Assembly (NCBI GenBank): GCA_035373905.1
Contig: DAOSOK010000027.1
Coordinates: 1-64,000 of the forward strand
From: Candidatus Ozemobacteraceae bacterium
GTDB lineage: Bacteria > Muiribacteriota > Ozemobacteria > Ozemobacterales > Ozemobacteraceae
Direction of reading: 5' to 3'
DNA: 64,000 nt
Each line of letters opens with the position of its first letter. The first letter of the stretch is position 1. Made by a program: the position numbers and the translations under genes. The notes beneath the pieces are model-generated. The model was given only the letters and a program-made list of their open reading frames with translations, had not been told where the DNA came from and searched no databases. Below are positions 31,005-40,360 of the stretch, one piece after another.

Positions 31005-33833
31005 ATGAGCGCCGAGCACGGCACCAGCCGCCACGAGAGGACGAGTCTGGCGATCCAGGCCGTGATTCTAATCCTTTCAGCCTGGATCGGCCTCGAAGCC
31101 TGGATCGATCATCGCGAGCACCAGGCCCGGCAGGCTTTTGCCGCCCGGGCTTCCGACCGGGTGACGGAGCTTGCGGCAAGCTCGAATCCCGATCTGTATG
31201 CCAGGGCGACCCTGCTTCCCCTTCTGAGGCTCGCCGACGCGACGGCCGACAGACTCAGGCAGATGGCCGGCCGACGCGGAATCACGACGGCATTCTACCG
31301 GTACGACGCCGACGGCCGTCGCATCGATATCTCTCCCGCGAACGCAACGAACCTGTGGCTGATGGACCGGCTCGCACGCGCCCTGACGACCGGAGACGAG
31401 CGACTCGTAGCGGAGTATGGAAAGCAGATCGACCGCAAACTACCCTTTCTGATCGGCGAGGGGCGCGACCTGGTCTGGCTGAGGAACGAGCGTGGCCGGC
31501 TCATCGAGGTGTTCAGCGACAAAGGGAAGGGCTACGTCGCCTGGAACGCCGATGCGAAAGGCGTCAGAATCCTTCACTGTCTCACGACTCCGACGGAAGC
31601 CGAATTTTTCAACCTGCTCCTTCCGCCCGGCGGCAAACGCGACATCCTGATCGCGGGCTTCGGCCGCACCGGCGAGGACATCGTGCTGCAACGCGGCAGG
31701 CTGATCGATCCGCTGGCCACGCGGGCTTACAAAACGATTTCCGCCGAAGGACACTCCATGAGCGGCATGCATGGCGGCTTCCACTGGGAATTTCTCGAAA
31801 CATCGGACGGGCGCATCGTTTACGGTGCGTTCGAACCGCCCGCCTCCCGGGAAGAATTCGTCCGGCTCGCGGTGAGATCCCTGGCCGTCGCGCTCCTGAT
31901 CATCTCTCTCCTCGTCCTGACCGGTTCGAACCGAACGACGCGCCTGCGACTCCGCTTTCTCCTGGTGATGCTGTTTCTCGCATCGACTTCGATTCCGCTG
32001 TTCAGCATCATGGTCGGCTCAATCGACGTGGTGGACATGTATCAGGACGTTCTCGGCACGCGGGTCAAAGCCGCGCAGGACGAAGCGATCCGGAATCTCT
32101 CACAGGGATTCAACGGACATCTGGCGTCAGCCACCACGGCGATGAGGCCGTATATCCAGCGGGCAGCCGACGCGAGCGGAACCGCCGACGGAGCCGCCAT
32201 TCTCCGTTCTCTCCGGCGCGCGAAGCTCGCAGACTGGCTGCAGCTCCGCGATGCAGCCGGACAGCTGGTGTATTCCTCGACGCCCACCGGACCGACCGAC
32301 CGTGAGACCCTGCTGATGAGCATGGCCCGCAGGGCTATCGAGCGGTATGAGCCGGCACGGCTCTCCGAAAAGCCATACAAGGGAAACTCCCTCACCGACC
32401 AGATGGTACGGCGCGACGACATGGGTTTCTCGACGCTGATCAGCCAGAACAAGCGGGTCCAGCTGGTCCAGTCAGGCTCGAACAAGATTCTGTATTATCT
32501 CGCCGCGCTCCCGCGCGGCAAAGGCGAAGTGGCATACATGGAGACGCGCCTTCCCCTCGCCACGGCGGTCAAGACCTATCTCCGACGGAAAGCCCTTCAG
32601 CGACAGGAGTTCGACGGGGGCTGGATCCGGTTCTTCGCCCTCGACATGCAGAAGAACACCTGGCCGCTTCCACCGCCCCGCTCCCTCGCTCGCGGCCTTT
32701 CGAAACTTGCCATGGCAAGCTGGATCACCGACCGCCCCCAGACATCGCGTCTGTCGATCGGTGGGAAGGGCGGATTCGCCGTCTGCATCGCCAGTCCGAA
32801 CCTCGCGGACCATTGCCTCATCGCCTACTACGCGGACGACCGGTACGTCGACCGCATTCGCCGCCTCTGGCGCGATATCGTCGCGACCGAGGCTGCGTTC
32901 CTCGTCATGCTCGCCATTCTCGCCTTCGGCATCGCAAAACAGCTTCTGAAACCGCTCCAGGAGATCGAAGGCGCCGTCCAGGCACTGTCGGCACGCAATT
33001 TCGACAAGCGCCTCGAAGTCGTCGGAAACGACGAGATGGCCCGCCTGTTCCAGACATTCAACGAGATGATGGCCGAGAGCCGCGAACTCCAGGTCGCCCG
33101 CAACGTCCAGGAAGGGCTCGTTCCGACGAAGTTTCCGGACATGCCGGGCTATTCAATAGCAGGAAAAATTTTTACAGCTTCAGATCTGAGCGGAGACTGT
33201 CTCGACGGCTTCCGCCTGCCGGACGGCCGGTTCGCGTTTCTCGTCGGCGACATCACCGGCCACGGGGTCGCGGCGGCGCTGTTGATGGCTTTTTCCCGCG
33301 CGGCGACATTCCACTGGAGCCAGTCGGAAAAGCTGACATCGAGCGATTTCGCCGACACCCTCGACACGCTTCTCAAGCGCCAGCGTGACGCGCGACGCTT
33401 CATGTCGGCCATCTGCGGCATTCTCGACCCGGTCAGCCACGAGATCGAGTTCATCACCTGCGGCCATCCCTATCCCGTCTTCATCGATGCCTCAGGAAAG
33501 CCCCGTCTCGTCGGTTCCCCGATGCTTCCGCTCGGTCGCGGGAAGAAACCGGCCGTCAGGACACTCGAAAAGGTTGTGATGAGCCCGGGCACGCGCATGC
33601 TGATCGCGACGGACGGCTTCATAGAAGCGCTCGACGCGGGGCAACACCCCATCGGCTTCGAACGTCTGCAAGAGTGGGCCGCCGAGCTGTCCACGGACCG
33701 CGCGGAGGAGTGGATCGCACGCATGATGCACCGGGTCGACGAGGTCAGCCCACCGCCGCGGCTCGACGACACGACCATCTTTGCAATCGTCAGGCAGCCG
33801 GGAATGAAGGAGGATCGGCATGAAAACGGCTGA
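31005..33833 (+). CDS. Double-sensor membrane SpoIIE-type PP2C phosphatase, first of pair
   Basis: 942 residues. Layout: TM1 near the N-terminus, a first extracytoplasmic region of about 250 residues, two closely spaced TM helices (VRSLAVALLIISLLVL and FLLVMLFLASTSIPLF), a second extracytoplasmic region of about 280 residues, TM4, a HAMP linker (LKPLQEIEGAVQALSARNF) and a SpoIIE PP2C domain. In the latter, SGDCLDGF and LVGDITGHGVAAAL hold the metal Asps and DDTTIFAI ends the domain. The canonical GGDYYD is changed to SGDCLD. The ATG at 31005 is used (AAGAGG, 12 nt). The partner is probably an anti-sigma-factor antagonist of the SpoIIAA type, but none is in the window. It overlaps the next gene by 14 nt. 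Confidence 0.87.
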   Translation: MSAEHGTSRHERTSLAIQAVILILSAWIGLEAWIDHREHQARQAFAARASDRVTELAASSNPDLYARATLLPLLRLADATADRLRQMAGRRGITTAFYRYDADGRRIDISPANATNLWLMDRLARALTTGDERLVAEYGKQIDRKLPFLIGEGRDLVWLRNERGRLIEVFSDKGKGYVAWNADAKGVRILHCLTTPTEAEFFNLLLPPGGKRDILIAGFGRTGEDIVLQRGRLIDPLATRAYKTISAEGHSMSGMHGGFHWEFLETSDGRIVYGAFEPPASREEFVRLAVRSLAVALLIISLLVLTGSNRTTRLRLRFLLVMLFLASTSIPLFSIMVGSIDVVDMYQDVLGTRVKAAQDEAIRNLSQGFNGHLASATTAMRPYIQRAADASGTADGAAILRSLRRAKLADWLQLRDAAGQLVYSSTPTGPTDRETLLMSMARRAIERYEPARLSEKPYKGNSLTDQMVRRDDMGFSTLISQNKRVQLVQSGSNKILYYLAALPRGKGEVAYMETRLPLATAVKTYLRRKALQRQEFDGGWIRFFALDMQKNTWPLPPPRSLARGLSKLAMASWITDRPQTSRLSIGGKGGFAVCIASPNLADHCLIAYYADDRYVDRIRRLWRDIVATEAAFLVMLAILAFGIAKQLLKPLQEIEGAVQALSARNFDKRLEVVGNDEMARLFQTFNEMMAESRELQVARNVQEGLVPTKFPDMPGYSIAGKIFTASDLSGDCLDGFRLPDGRFAFLVGDITGHGVAAALLMAFSRAATFHWSQSEKLTSSDFADTLDTLLKRQRDARRFMSAICGILDPVSHEIEFITCGHPYPVFIDASGKPRLVGSPMLPLGRGKKPAVRTLEKVVMSPGTRMLIATDGFIEALDAGQHPIGFERLQEWAAELSTDRAEEWIARMMHRVDEVSPPPRLDDTTIFAIVRQPGMKEDRHENG

Positions 33834-36681
33834 ATCCGGCTTCGGACGGCTCGCCCTGCTCGCGTTCGGTATTCCCCTCCTGATCCTCGCCGTCATCGGC
33901 AACCACACCCTGGGCCGTTTCGAGGACAGCGCGGACCGGCTGCGTCTCGAAACCCAGGAACGGAGCCTGGACAGCATCGTGGCGGCGACGGCCGAAAACG
34001 AGTATATCCTCGCCTGCCTCAGAGAACGGGCCCGCCTCATCCGGCAGTCGGGTCTCGAAAACGCCGACCTCAGGAACGCTTTGCAAGCCGCTTCTCGCAG
34101 AGACGGTCTCGGCGTCAGTCTGTTCCTGTACGACAGCAACCGGCTGGTGTTTTCGGCGGGCTCCCTCCAGGCCGGCTCGCTGTTCGAGCGGCTGATGGAG
34201 CTCCTTCACAGGGATGGCGAAGCGTTTCTGGCCGGTCAGCGCGCCGTGAAGGACGATCTGATGGCGATGTTCGGGCCGGGCAACCGTCTCGAGCTGATCA
34301 AACGGTCGCGCGGCCTTCTCAGCCGTTTTGGCCGGCCAGGCAAGAGCCGTGGAGCCTATTTCTGGAACGAGTATCCCGATGGAACGTCTCTGTTCGCACT
34401 CGTCCATCGGGTTCCCGAGGCCGCCGACCGCTTCAGACGCGTCAGACAGCGAGCCGGCATGACCTGGTCCGGCTTCGCCCTGCCCGGGAACGACCGATGG
34501 CTCCCACCCCCGAACACCCCGGATCAGGACATGAAGATCGCCTGGGAAAAATGCCGCTCGACCGGCCGTCTCCAGGTCAGGCACGCTGACCTCGAATGGG
34601 TGTTCTGTCAGAGCCAGCAGGAGCTGGTCTGGTGCGTCGCCTCCCCCGTTCCCGCCGGGTCCTCGGCACCCGCGATCAGGAATCTCGTCATCACGGCATC
34701 GGCGGTGTCGGCCCTGCTTCTGCTGACGTGGTTGTTCGCCAGCGCGGGCATCCGGCCAGGGCCGGACATCATCCGCCTGATCGAGGCTCTTCCACTTCGG
34801 CTCAGGCTCACCCTTCTGTTCGTGATGGCGACGGTCCTTCCGCTCGGCCTCGCCTCGATCATCGGCGGCATCGGCGTCATGGATCGCATCGAGGTTCTCA
34901 CCGTCGAATCCGACCGACAGGCTCTCGGACGTCTCCATCGCTACGAGCACGGGGTTTCCTCCTACCTCGAGAAGTTCCGCGTCATCGCCGAGCGGCTTCG
35001 CGATCATCCCGCCATTCGTGAAGGCCGCATCGAATCCCTCGGTCCGATGCTGTCGAAGCTCCAGGAACAAGACGCGTTCCAGGACCTCGAAGTCCGCGAC
35101 CACCAGGCCAGGCCCCTCTTCTCGACGATCGATGCCCAGGTCAAGGGAAGCAACCAGGCGATCGAGATGTTCAGCCGCACCGCGGTCCGCCGGTATGCTC
35201 CCGCCCGCGGTCTCCAAGCGGACAAGGTTACAGCCTCGGAACTCATCGGCGAAGCCATTCTCTCGTCGGACGACGTGGGTCTCGCCTCGATGCTGCGCTC
35301 GCGCGGCAAGGTCTGGACGTTCAGAATGGGGACGAACCCCACCCTCTGGTTCTGGGACGTCTACCCCGACCAGGCAACAGGGCCGGCCTTCATCTGCCTG
35401 ACGCACCAGCTCGAATGGATCTACGGCCGGTATATCAACGCCCTCGTCGCGAAACGGGTTTCGGAATCGGCACCCAGGCCGGTCATCATGCGCTACGGCA
35501 GCAGCATCGCGAACGATCGCCCGCGGCCGGCGATTTCCGGCGCCGACCGTCTGGCCCTGCGGAACGCTGCCATCCGCAGCCAGGAGTCCGGTCGCGTGTT
35601 GTCCCGGACGATCCGACTGGCAGACGGCATCTACCGCGCGGTGATCAAGCCCGAAACCGCCCTGGGAAGCTACATCCTGGCGGACCTCATGCCGATCGAG
35701 GAGCAGCTCCGCGCGCTCGCCCCCATCCGTAACCGACTGAAGCTCACTGCAGCCATGGCCCTCGTGCTGTCTCTTCTCGCGGCGTCGCTGATCGCGTCGC
35801 TGTTCATCGTTCCGATAACCGACCTGGGCGAGGGCATCAGCGCCATCCGCCGCAGAGACTCGGCGTTTCGCATCCCTCTCCGCCGCCCGGACGAGTTCGG
35901 AGCCGTCGCATCGGCCTTCAATCGCCTTCTGAGCGAGTTCAAGGAACTCGAATACGGCCGTATCGTCCAGGAAAGTCTTCTTCCCGCCGTCACGGATGCG
36001 CCGGAAGGGTATGAGATCAGCGTCATGCGGCGTTCAGCGACCGATCTCGCCGGCGATTATTACGATGTCGTCCGTCTGTATGACGGAAAATTCGCGATCG
36101 TGCTCGGGGACGTGACCGGTCACGGCATCGCGGCGGCCCTTCCCATGGCCATGGCAAAGGCGACCGTCGAATATGAGACCATCTCGCGCTGGGGGTATCC
36201 GGGCCCGCTGTTGGCGCGTCTCAACGCCCTCTTCAACCGGGAGCTCAAGCCGCGTCAGAAGTTCATGACGATGGGGTGCATCCTCCTCGATCCCGTCACC
36301 CACACCATCACGTTCGACAACTCGGGTCATCCATATCCTATGATATATAGTCATTCAGACAAGCGTTGTTCCGAGATGGTCCTTCCTTCTCCACCCCTCG
36401 GAATACGGGCATCGCGCACCAGCAAGCCCGTCTCGCGCGTCATACAAGCCGGTGACGTCGTCCTCCTGTACACCGACGGAATCATTGAATGCACGGGACG
36501 CTCGACCGGCGAAATGTTCGGCTACCCCGCGCTCATGAAGCTGCTCGAAACGTGCGCCGAGACTCCCGGGCTTTCGTCCGGCCAGATCCTCGAACGCATT
36601 TTCGCGACACTCGACGAGTGGCGTGTGGACGGCCCGCTCGCGGACGACATCACCCTGCTCCTTCTGCGGCGAAACGCCTGA
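33820..36681 (+). CDS. Double-sensor membrane SpoIIE-type PP2C phosphatase, second of pair
   Basis: 953 residues, with the same plan as its upstream neighbour: TM1 (LALLAFGIPLLILAVIG), an extracytoplasmic region, a TM pair around residues 290-350, a second extracytoplasmic region (about 350-640), TM4 (LTAAMALVLSLLAASLIASL), a HAMP segment and a PP2C domain. The phosphatase motifs are canonical: TDLAGDYYDVV, IVLGDVTGHGIAAAL, FDNSGHPYPM and LADDITLLLL. The ATG at 33820 follows GAAGGAGG and overlaps the previous stop by 14 nt, so the two proteins are probably made in fixed ratio and may heterodimerise. The PP2C domain is closer to the consensus than that of the first gene. Confidence 0.88.
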   Translation: MKTAESGFGRLALLAFGIPLLILAVIGNHTLGRFEDSADRLRLETQERSLDSIVAATAENEYILACLRERARLIRQSGLENADLRNALQAASRRDGLGVSLFLYDSNRLVFSAGSLQAGSLFERLMELLHRDGEAFLAGQRAVKDDLMAMFGPGNRLELIKRSRGLLSRFGRPGKSRGAYFWNEYPDGTSLFALVHRVPEAADRFRRVRQRAGMTWSGFALPGNDRWLPPPNTPDQDMKIAWEKCRSTGRLQVRHADLEWVFCQSQQELVWCVASPVPAGSSAPAIRNLVITASAVSALLLLTWLFASAGIRPGPDIIRLIEALPLRLRLTLLFVMATVLPLGLASIIGGIGVMDRIEVLTVESDRQALGRLHRYEHGVSSYLEKFRVIAERLRDHPAIREGRIESLGPMLSKLQEQDAFQDLEVRDHQARPLFSTIDAQVKGSNQAIEMFSRTAVRRYAPARGLQADKVTASELIGEAILSSDDVGLASMLRSRGKVWTFRMGTNPTLWFWDVYPDQATGPAFICLTHQLEWIYGRYINALVAKRVSESAPRPVIMRYGSSIANDRPRPAISGADRLALRNAAIRSQESGRVLSRTIRLADGIYRAVIKPETALGSYILADLMPIEEQLRALAPIRNRLKLTAAMALVLSLLAASLIASLFIVPITDLGEGISAIRRRDSAFRIPLRRPDEFGAVASAFNRLLSEFKELEYGRIVQESLLPAVTDAPEGYEISVMRRSATDLAGDYYDVVRLYDGKFAIVLGDVTGHGIAAALPMAMAKATVEYETISRWGYPGPLLARLNALFNRELKPRQKFMTMGCILLDPVTHTITFDNSGHPYPMIYSHSDKRCSEMVLPSPPLGIRASRTSKPVSRVIQAGDVVLLYTDGIIECTGRSTGEMFGYPALMKLLETCAETPGLSSGQILERIFATLDEWRVDGPLADDITLLLLRRNA

Positions 36682-36718
36682 GAAAAGGCGCGGATTCAAC
36701 AGATCCCGACATGCAAAC

Positions 36719-36740
36719 AGGGCGCCCATTCGGGCGCCCT
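36719..36740. terminator. Hairpin between convergent genes
   Basis: AGGGCGCCC (36719-36727) pairs perfectly with GGGCGCCCT (36732-36740) around ATTC. Neither side has a long T-run; it sits between the convergent ends of the SpoIIE gene and the exported AP-tail gene and may serve both. Confidence 0.55.
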
Positions 36741-36760
36741 GTGCGTGAGGACGAATGTGC

Positions 36761-37195
36761 TCAGTTGCCGGCGGCAGGGGCGGGTGCCGGAGCATCGGCG
36801 GCCGGAGCGTCGGCCGGGGCCGCTGCGGGAGCGGGAGCGGCAGCGGTCTTTTCGGTGAAGGATTCGACCTTGATGGCGGCCATGGGATGCTTCTCGTTGG
36901 CGGGAAGCAGTTCGCCCTTCACGGTGACTTCCTTGCCGGCCAGCTTTTCGAGGTCGCCCATGATCGTCTTGTTGCCCTTCACGGGAAGGAGTTTGAACAC
37001 GTCGTTTCCTGCCTTGAGGGTGACGGTGTTGTATTTTTCGTTCTTCTCGGCCTGCTTCACTTCGATCGTTCCGGTCTTTTCGACGATTTCGCCTTTGACC
37101 TTGGTCTCGACGGCCGGCTTGGCAGCCATCGCCGAGAACGGAACGCCGCCGATGAGCGCCGCAACGAGACCCGTGACAAGAACCAGCTTCTTCAT
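36761..37195 (-). CDS. Small exported protein with Ala/Pro-rich tail
   Basis: 144 residues. The ATG at 37195 has AGGAG 8 nt upstream and opens a Sec signal peptide (VLVTGLVAALIGGVPFSAMA). The mature part has a compact beta-like region rich in Lys/Thr/Val: KGEIVEKTGTIEVKQAEKNE, then LAGKEVTVKGELLPANEKHP, resembling a small OB-like or DUF5666-type fold, though that is only a visual impression. The last 35 residues are Ala/Pro repeats (APAPAAAPADAPAADAPAPA), probably a flexible or wall-spanning tail. Function unknown. Confidence 0.72.
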   Translation of the reverse strand: MKKLVLVTGLVAALIGGVPFSAMAAKPAVETKVKGEIVEKTGTIEVKQAEKNEKYNTVTLKAGNDVFKLLPVKGNKTIMGDLEKLAGKEVTVKGELLPANEKHPMAAIKVESFTEKTAAAPAPAAAPADAPAADAPAPAPAAGN

Positions 37196-37285
37196 ATGAA
37201 CATCTCCTGTTTTCATCAAACCAAAAGTATCGCCCCTTACTCGGAGCGTGCCGGGTACATACGCCCGAAAAGCCGTACAGTCAAG

Positions 37286-38674
37286 TCAATCGACCGGAAG
37301 GGCGCAGGAATGGTCGAACCGCTTCCGCCCGATGAACCGACCGCGGCCTGGCGTTCCTTTCCAGATGCCGTTTTCCACGATGATCTCGCCCCGGGAAATT
37401 GTCATGACCGGCTTTCCGAGAACCGGCCGGCCCTCGTAGATCGAGTAATCCGTCGCCATGTGCAGGCCGGTGGCCGCCACCGTCCATTCCGCCGCGGGAT
37501 CATACAGCATCAGGTCGGCGTCACTTCCGGGGAGCAGGCTGCCCTTTGTCCCATGAAGCCCGAAGATGCGCGCCGGAAGCGCGGATATCGCCCGCACGAG
37601 AAGTCGGGTCGGAACACCCCGTTTTCTCCCCTCGGAAAGGAACAGCGCAGGCATGGTCTCGACGCCGGGAAGCCCCATCGGGAGAGTGCCGATCGAGCCG
37701 CCCCAGGTGTTTTTTGCCGCCCTGGTGAACGGGCAGTGATCGGTCGCAACCACTTGTATATCTCCTGATTTTATATATTTCCATATTTCTTCGGGCTGGC
37801 CGACAGGCCGTATCGGCGGGCAGCAGGAGTAAAAATGCCCGTCTGTTCCTTTCAGCAGCGAATCGTCAAGTGTCAGATACTGGGGGCAGGTCTCGCCGTA
37901 CAGCTTCACGCCCGACCGTCGCGCCCGGGCGATCTCTGCCGCCCCGTCACCCGACGAGGTATGGACAATATATGCGGCGGCGTCGGCGGCCCGTGCGAGA
38001 TCGGCGATCCGCCGGACCGCCTCGGTTTCCGTGAAGACCGGCCTCGTCAGCGGCAGGGTCTGGATTCCCGTCATGCCCTTCGCCTGGAACTCGTCACACA
38101 GCCTGTCGATGACGGCCCCGTTTTCGGCATGGAAGGTCGGGAGAATTCCCAGACTCCTGCACCGGCGCATCGCCTCGAAGACAGCGCCATCGTCGAGCAT
38201 CAGGCCGGATTTCGCGTAGGCGGTGAACATCTTCAGGCTCGTCAGACCGAACCTGGCAGCCCATTCGAGGTCATCGATCACCTGCGCCGTGAGACGGCCG
38301 ATACAGGCATGAAGGCTCCAGTCGATGACCGACTTCCCGTCGGCTGCCCGGAACCGGCGCTCGAAGCTGGCCCTGAGCCCTTCGTCGCCCTGCTGGGCCG
38401 TGAAATCGATCATCGTCGTCACGCCCCCGAACGCCGCCGCGCGGCTTCCGCTCTCGAAATCATCGGCCGACACCGAGCCGGCGAACGGAAGCGACATGTG
38501 CACGTGCGCGTCGATCGCACCCGGCATCAGCCACTTCCCCGACGCGTTGATTTCTCTTCGACCGGGCAAACCAGTTCCGACCGCCTCGATTTTTTCGCCG
38601 TTCACCGCGAGGTCGGCGTGCCATTCTTCATAGCCGTTCATGAGAAGAGCGTTTTTGATGACCAGATCGTACAT
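37286..38674 (-). CDS. D-hydantoinase / dihydropyrimidinase family amidohydrolase
   Basis: 462 residues. The ATG at 38674 follows AGGAGG by 4 nt. The metal motif DAHVHMSLPF, the carboxylated lysine in LTSLKMFTAYAKSGL, the ligand His regions (FHAENG, VHTSSGDGAAEIA) and the Asp in VVATDHCPFTRAAK are all present, with the usual GLPGVETMPALFLSEG of the family. It hydrolyses cyclic ureides such as dihydropyrimidines or hydantoins to N-carbamoyl amino acids in the cytoplasm, so it could feed amino-acid or pyrimidine catabolism. No dihydropyrimidine dehydrogenase or carbamoylase gene is adjacent. Confidence 0.92.
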   Translation of the reverse strand: MYDLVIKNALLMNGYEEWHADLAVNGEKIEAVGTGLPGRREINASGKWLMPGAIDAHVHMSLPFAGSVSADDFESGSRAAAFGGVTTMIDFTAQQGDEGLRASFERRFRAADGKSVIDWSLHACIGRLTAQVIDDLEWAARFGLTSLKMFTAYAKSGLMLDDGAVFEAMRRCRSLGILPTFHAENGAVIDRLCDEFQAKGMTGIQTLPLTRPVFTETEAVRRIADLARAADAAAYIVHTSSGDGAAEIARARRSGVKLYGETCPQYLTLDDSLLKGTDGHFYSCCPPIRPVGQPEEIWKYIKSGDIQVVATDHCPFTRAAKNTWGGSIGTLPMGLPGVETMPALFLSEGRKRGVPTRLLVRAISALPARIFGLHGTKGSLLPGSDADLMLYDPAAEWTVAATGLHMATDYSIYEGRPVLGKPVMTISRGEIIVENGIWKGTPGRGRFIGRKRFDHSCALPVD

Positions 38675-38742
38675 ACTGCCTCCTGATTGGGTCGGAATTG
38701 TCCGCCACCACCCTACCCGCCCGCCCGCCGTCTGGCAAGCGG

Positions 38743-38773
38743 TTGCGATCGTCGTCTCCGAATGTGATACAAT
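38743..38773 (+). promoter_or_regulatory. Possible promoter of the BI-1 family gene
   Basis: TTGCGA (38743-38748), 19-nt spacer, TACAAT (38768-38773), preceded by TG one base upstream (extended -10). It lies 55 bp before the ATG. Confidence 0.45.
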
Positions 38774-38828
38774 ATCCTCGGAATACCGGCGGAACGCTCC
38801 GCAGATCATATCTCACCGGAGGAACGAA

Positions 38829-39530
38829 ATGGAATTTCATGACCGCGTAGGCGCGCAGGAAGCCTCCTGGCCTGAACAGCAGCAGCGAAAGGCGATGTGG
38901 ACGGGAATGTCCCAGTCGACCTTCATGTCCCGCGTTCTTCCCTATTTCGGCGGCGGTCTCATTCTCACCGCCCTCGGCACGGCCTTCGGCAAATCGATGG
39001 GAACGGGCTTTCTGCTGTTCGCCATCCTCGCCAACTTCGGTCTGTATTTCGCCCTGCTCTGGAACCGCCACACGCCAGGCCTGAACGTCGCCCTGTTCTA
39101 CGGATACACGTTCATGAACGGCATGCTGCTCGGTCCTCTCGTCGCACTGGCAAACGCCATCAACCCGTGGCTCGTCGTGCAGGCGCTCGGCCTCACGGCG
39201 GTCGGTTTCTTCGCGATTGCCGCGTACGTCATGTCGACAGGCAAGGATTTTTCCGGTCTCGGGCCGTTCCTGATCTCGGGCCTGATCGTCGTCATCGTCG
39301 CCGGCATCATGAACATCTTCATCGGCGGCTCAGGACTCGGGCTCGGCATCTCGATCCTCAGCGCGGTGCTCTTCATGGGCTTCACGGCCTACGACATGAG
39401 CAACATCATGCTCAAGTTCCGCGACGAGGAGTACATCCTCGCGACGGTCGAGCTGTATCTCGACTTCGTCAACCTGTTCGTCGCCCTTCTGCGGATCCTC
39501 ATCCACATCGCCGCATCAAACCGCGACTGA
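38829..39530 (+). CDS. Bax inhibitor-1 / YccA family membrane protein
   Basis: 233 residues with seven hydrophobic segments. The C-terminal signature ILSAVLFMGFTAYDMSNIML followed by ATVELYLDFVNLFVALLRIL is diagnostic of the family (pH-sensitive cation channels/FtsH modulators). NRHTPGLNVALFYGYTF in the middle is also typical. GGAGG 6 nt before the ATG defines the start. It is followed by an intrinsic terminator. Confidence 0.92.
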   Translation: MEFHDRVGAQEASWPEQQQRKAMWTGMSQSTFMSRVLPYFGGGLILTALGTAFGKSMGTGFLLFAILANFGLYFALLWNRHTPGLNVALFYGYTFMNGMLLGPLVALANAINPWLVVQALGLTAVGFFAIAAYVMSTGKDFSGLGPFLISGLIVVIVAGIMNIFIGGSGLGLGISILSAVLFMGFTAYDMSNIMLKFRDEEYILATVELYLDFVNLFVALLRILIHIAASNRD

Positions 39531-39552
39531 CGACCATTCGCAATTCTCTCGG

Positions 39553-39586
39553 GGGGCGGGTTTGAAACCCGCCCCTCCGCTTTTTT
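39553..39586 (+). terminator. Intrinsic terminator after the BI-1 family gene
   Basis: GGGGCGGG (39553-39560) pairs with CCCGCCCC (39568-39575), extended by TTT/AAA in the loop, followed by TCCGC and TTTTTT (39581-39586). Confidence 0.85.
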
Positions 39587-39695
39587 CGGGAAAATTATTC
39601 TGTACACCTCGCGATGGAATTCCGGTGTTAAGAGAACCCGCATTCCTGCCGACAGTACCGACGGCACGATGATGTGAAAGGGAGGAATGCGACCC

Positions 39696-39899
39696 ATGCA
39701 CGCTGATACATTGTTCATCGGGTTCATTTCGGGGTTGGTCTCCGGTTTCATCCTTCTGCTGGGAGCGTGGGTGTTTCTCCTGCCGCGCGTCCCAGCCCTG
39801 CTGCGACGCGAAGCGCTGCGCGACCTGACACATTACGGTCGCGATGCGGGAAGGCATGGCCTTGGGATGATCCTGTCGTGGCTGCGGCCCGGTAAGTAG
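39696..39899 (+). CDS. Small single-helix membrane protein, unknown
   Basis: 67 residues. One clear N-terminal TM segment (TLFIGFISGLVSGFILLLGA, continuing to WVFLLP), then a basic cytoplasmic tail (RVPALLRREALRDLTHYGRD). GGAGG lies 10 nt before the ATG at 39696; an ATG three codons upstream is too close to the ribosome site. Its own terminator precedes it, so it has its own promoter. Not recognised. Confidence 0.55.
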   Translation: MHADTLFIGFISGLVSGFILLLGAWVFLLPRVPALLRREALRDLTHYGRDAGRHGLGMILSWLRPGK

Positions 39900-39907
39900 G
39901 GCCGAGC

Positions 39908-39951
39908 GCAACGCGTCACCCCGGGGTCGTCGGATCCCGGGGTGACGTTGC
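39908..39951. terminator. Strong hairpin downstream of the small membrane protein
   Basis: GCAACGCGTCACCCCGGG (39908-39925) pairs with CCCGGGGTGACGTTGC (39936-39951), apart from a 2-nt bulge. No T-run follows, so it may be a Rho-assisted terminator or a stabilising structure. Confidence 0.45.
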
Positions 39952-39983
39952 ATTCTCCGGGGGTTTGGAGTACAGTTTCTCGC

Positions 39984-40355
39984 ATGCCGGAACAGCCAGC
40001 CCCCTCGTATCTCGAATCGTTCATCTTTTGCGGCCTCTGTTTCACTCCGATGAAGCGCGAGGGCGACTCGTTCGCCTGCGCCGCGGGCTGCCCGACCGCC
40101 GTTCCGGTTTCATCCATGGAAGAACTCGTCTGGAAGGAAATCGGCGCTTTTCTCTCCGTTCCCGAAGGAAGGAAAGCGGCGGCGGCGCATCTTGGCCAGA
40201 AGCTGGCCGCGTCCGATGTCAGGCGCATTTTCCACGATATGAACACCTTCGCCGAGTTTTTCCCGCTCGAGGAAAAGCGCCGGTTTGCCGAAGCCCTGCT
40301 CGAAAAGGTCGACGTCATGTCACCCAAGTCCGTGCATATTCACTTCCGGCTCTGA
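39984..40355 (+). CDS. Orphan recombinase zinc-ribbon-like protein
   Basis: 123 residues. FIFCGLCFTPMKREGD with FACAAGC gives four cysteines (16, 19, 34, 38) arranged as in the zinc beta-ribbon of large serine recombinases. MEELVWKEIGAFL and the ending FFPLEEKRRFAEALLEKVDV, then HIHFRL, match the helix and beta tail that follow that ribbon. The N-terminal catalytic resolvase domain and DNA-binding recombinase domain are absent, and no remnant of them lies upstream, where a 67-residue membrane protein gene sits. The frame is intact with its own ATG (weak ribosome site). It is either a domesticated fragment or a truncated relic. It ends 5 bp before the TPR gene. Confidence 0.68.
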   Translation: MPEQPAPSYLESFIFCGLCFTPMKREGDSFACAAGCPTAVPVSSMEELVWKEIGAFLSVPEGRKAAAAHLGQKLAASDVRRIFHDMNTFAEFFPLEEKRRFAEALLEKVDVMSPKSVHIHFRL

Positions 40356-40360
40356 TCCGC

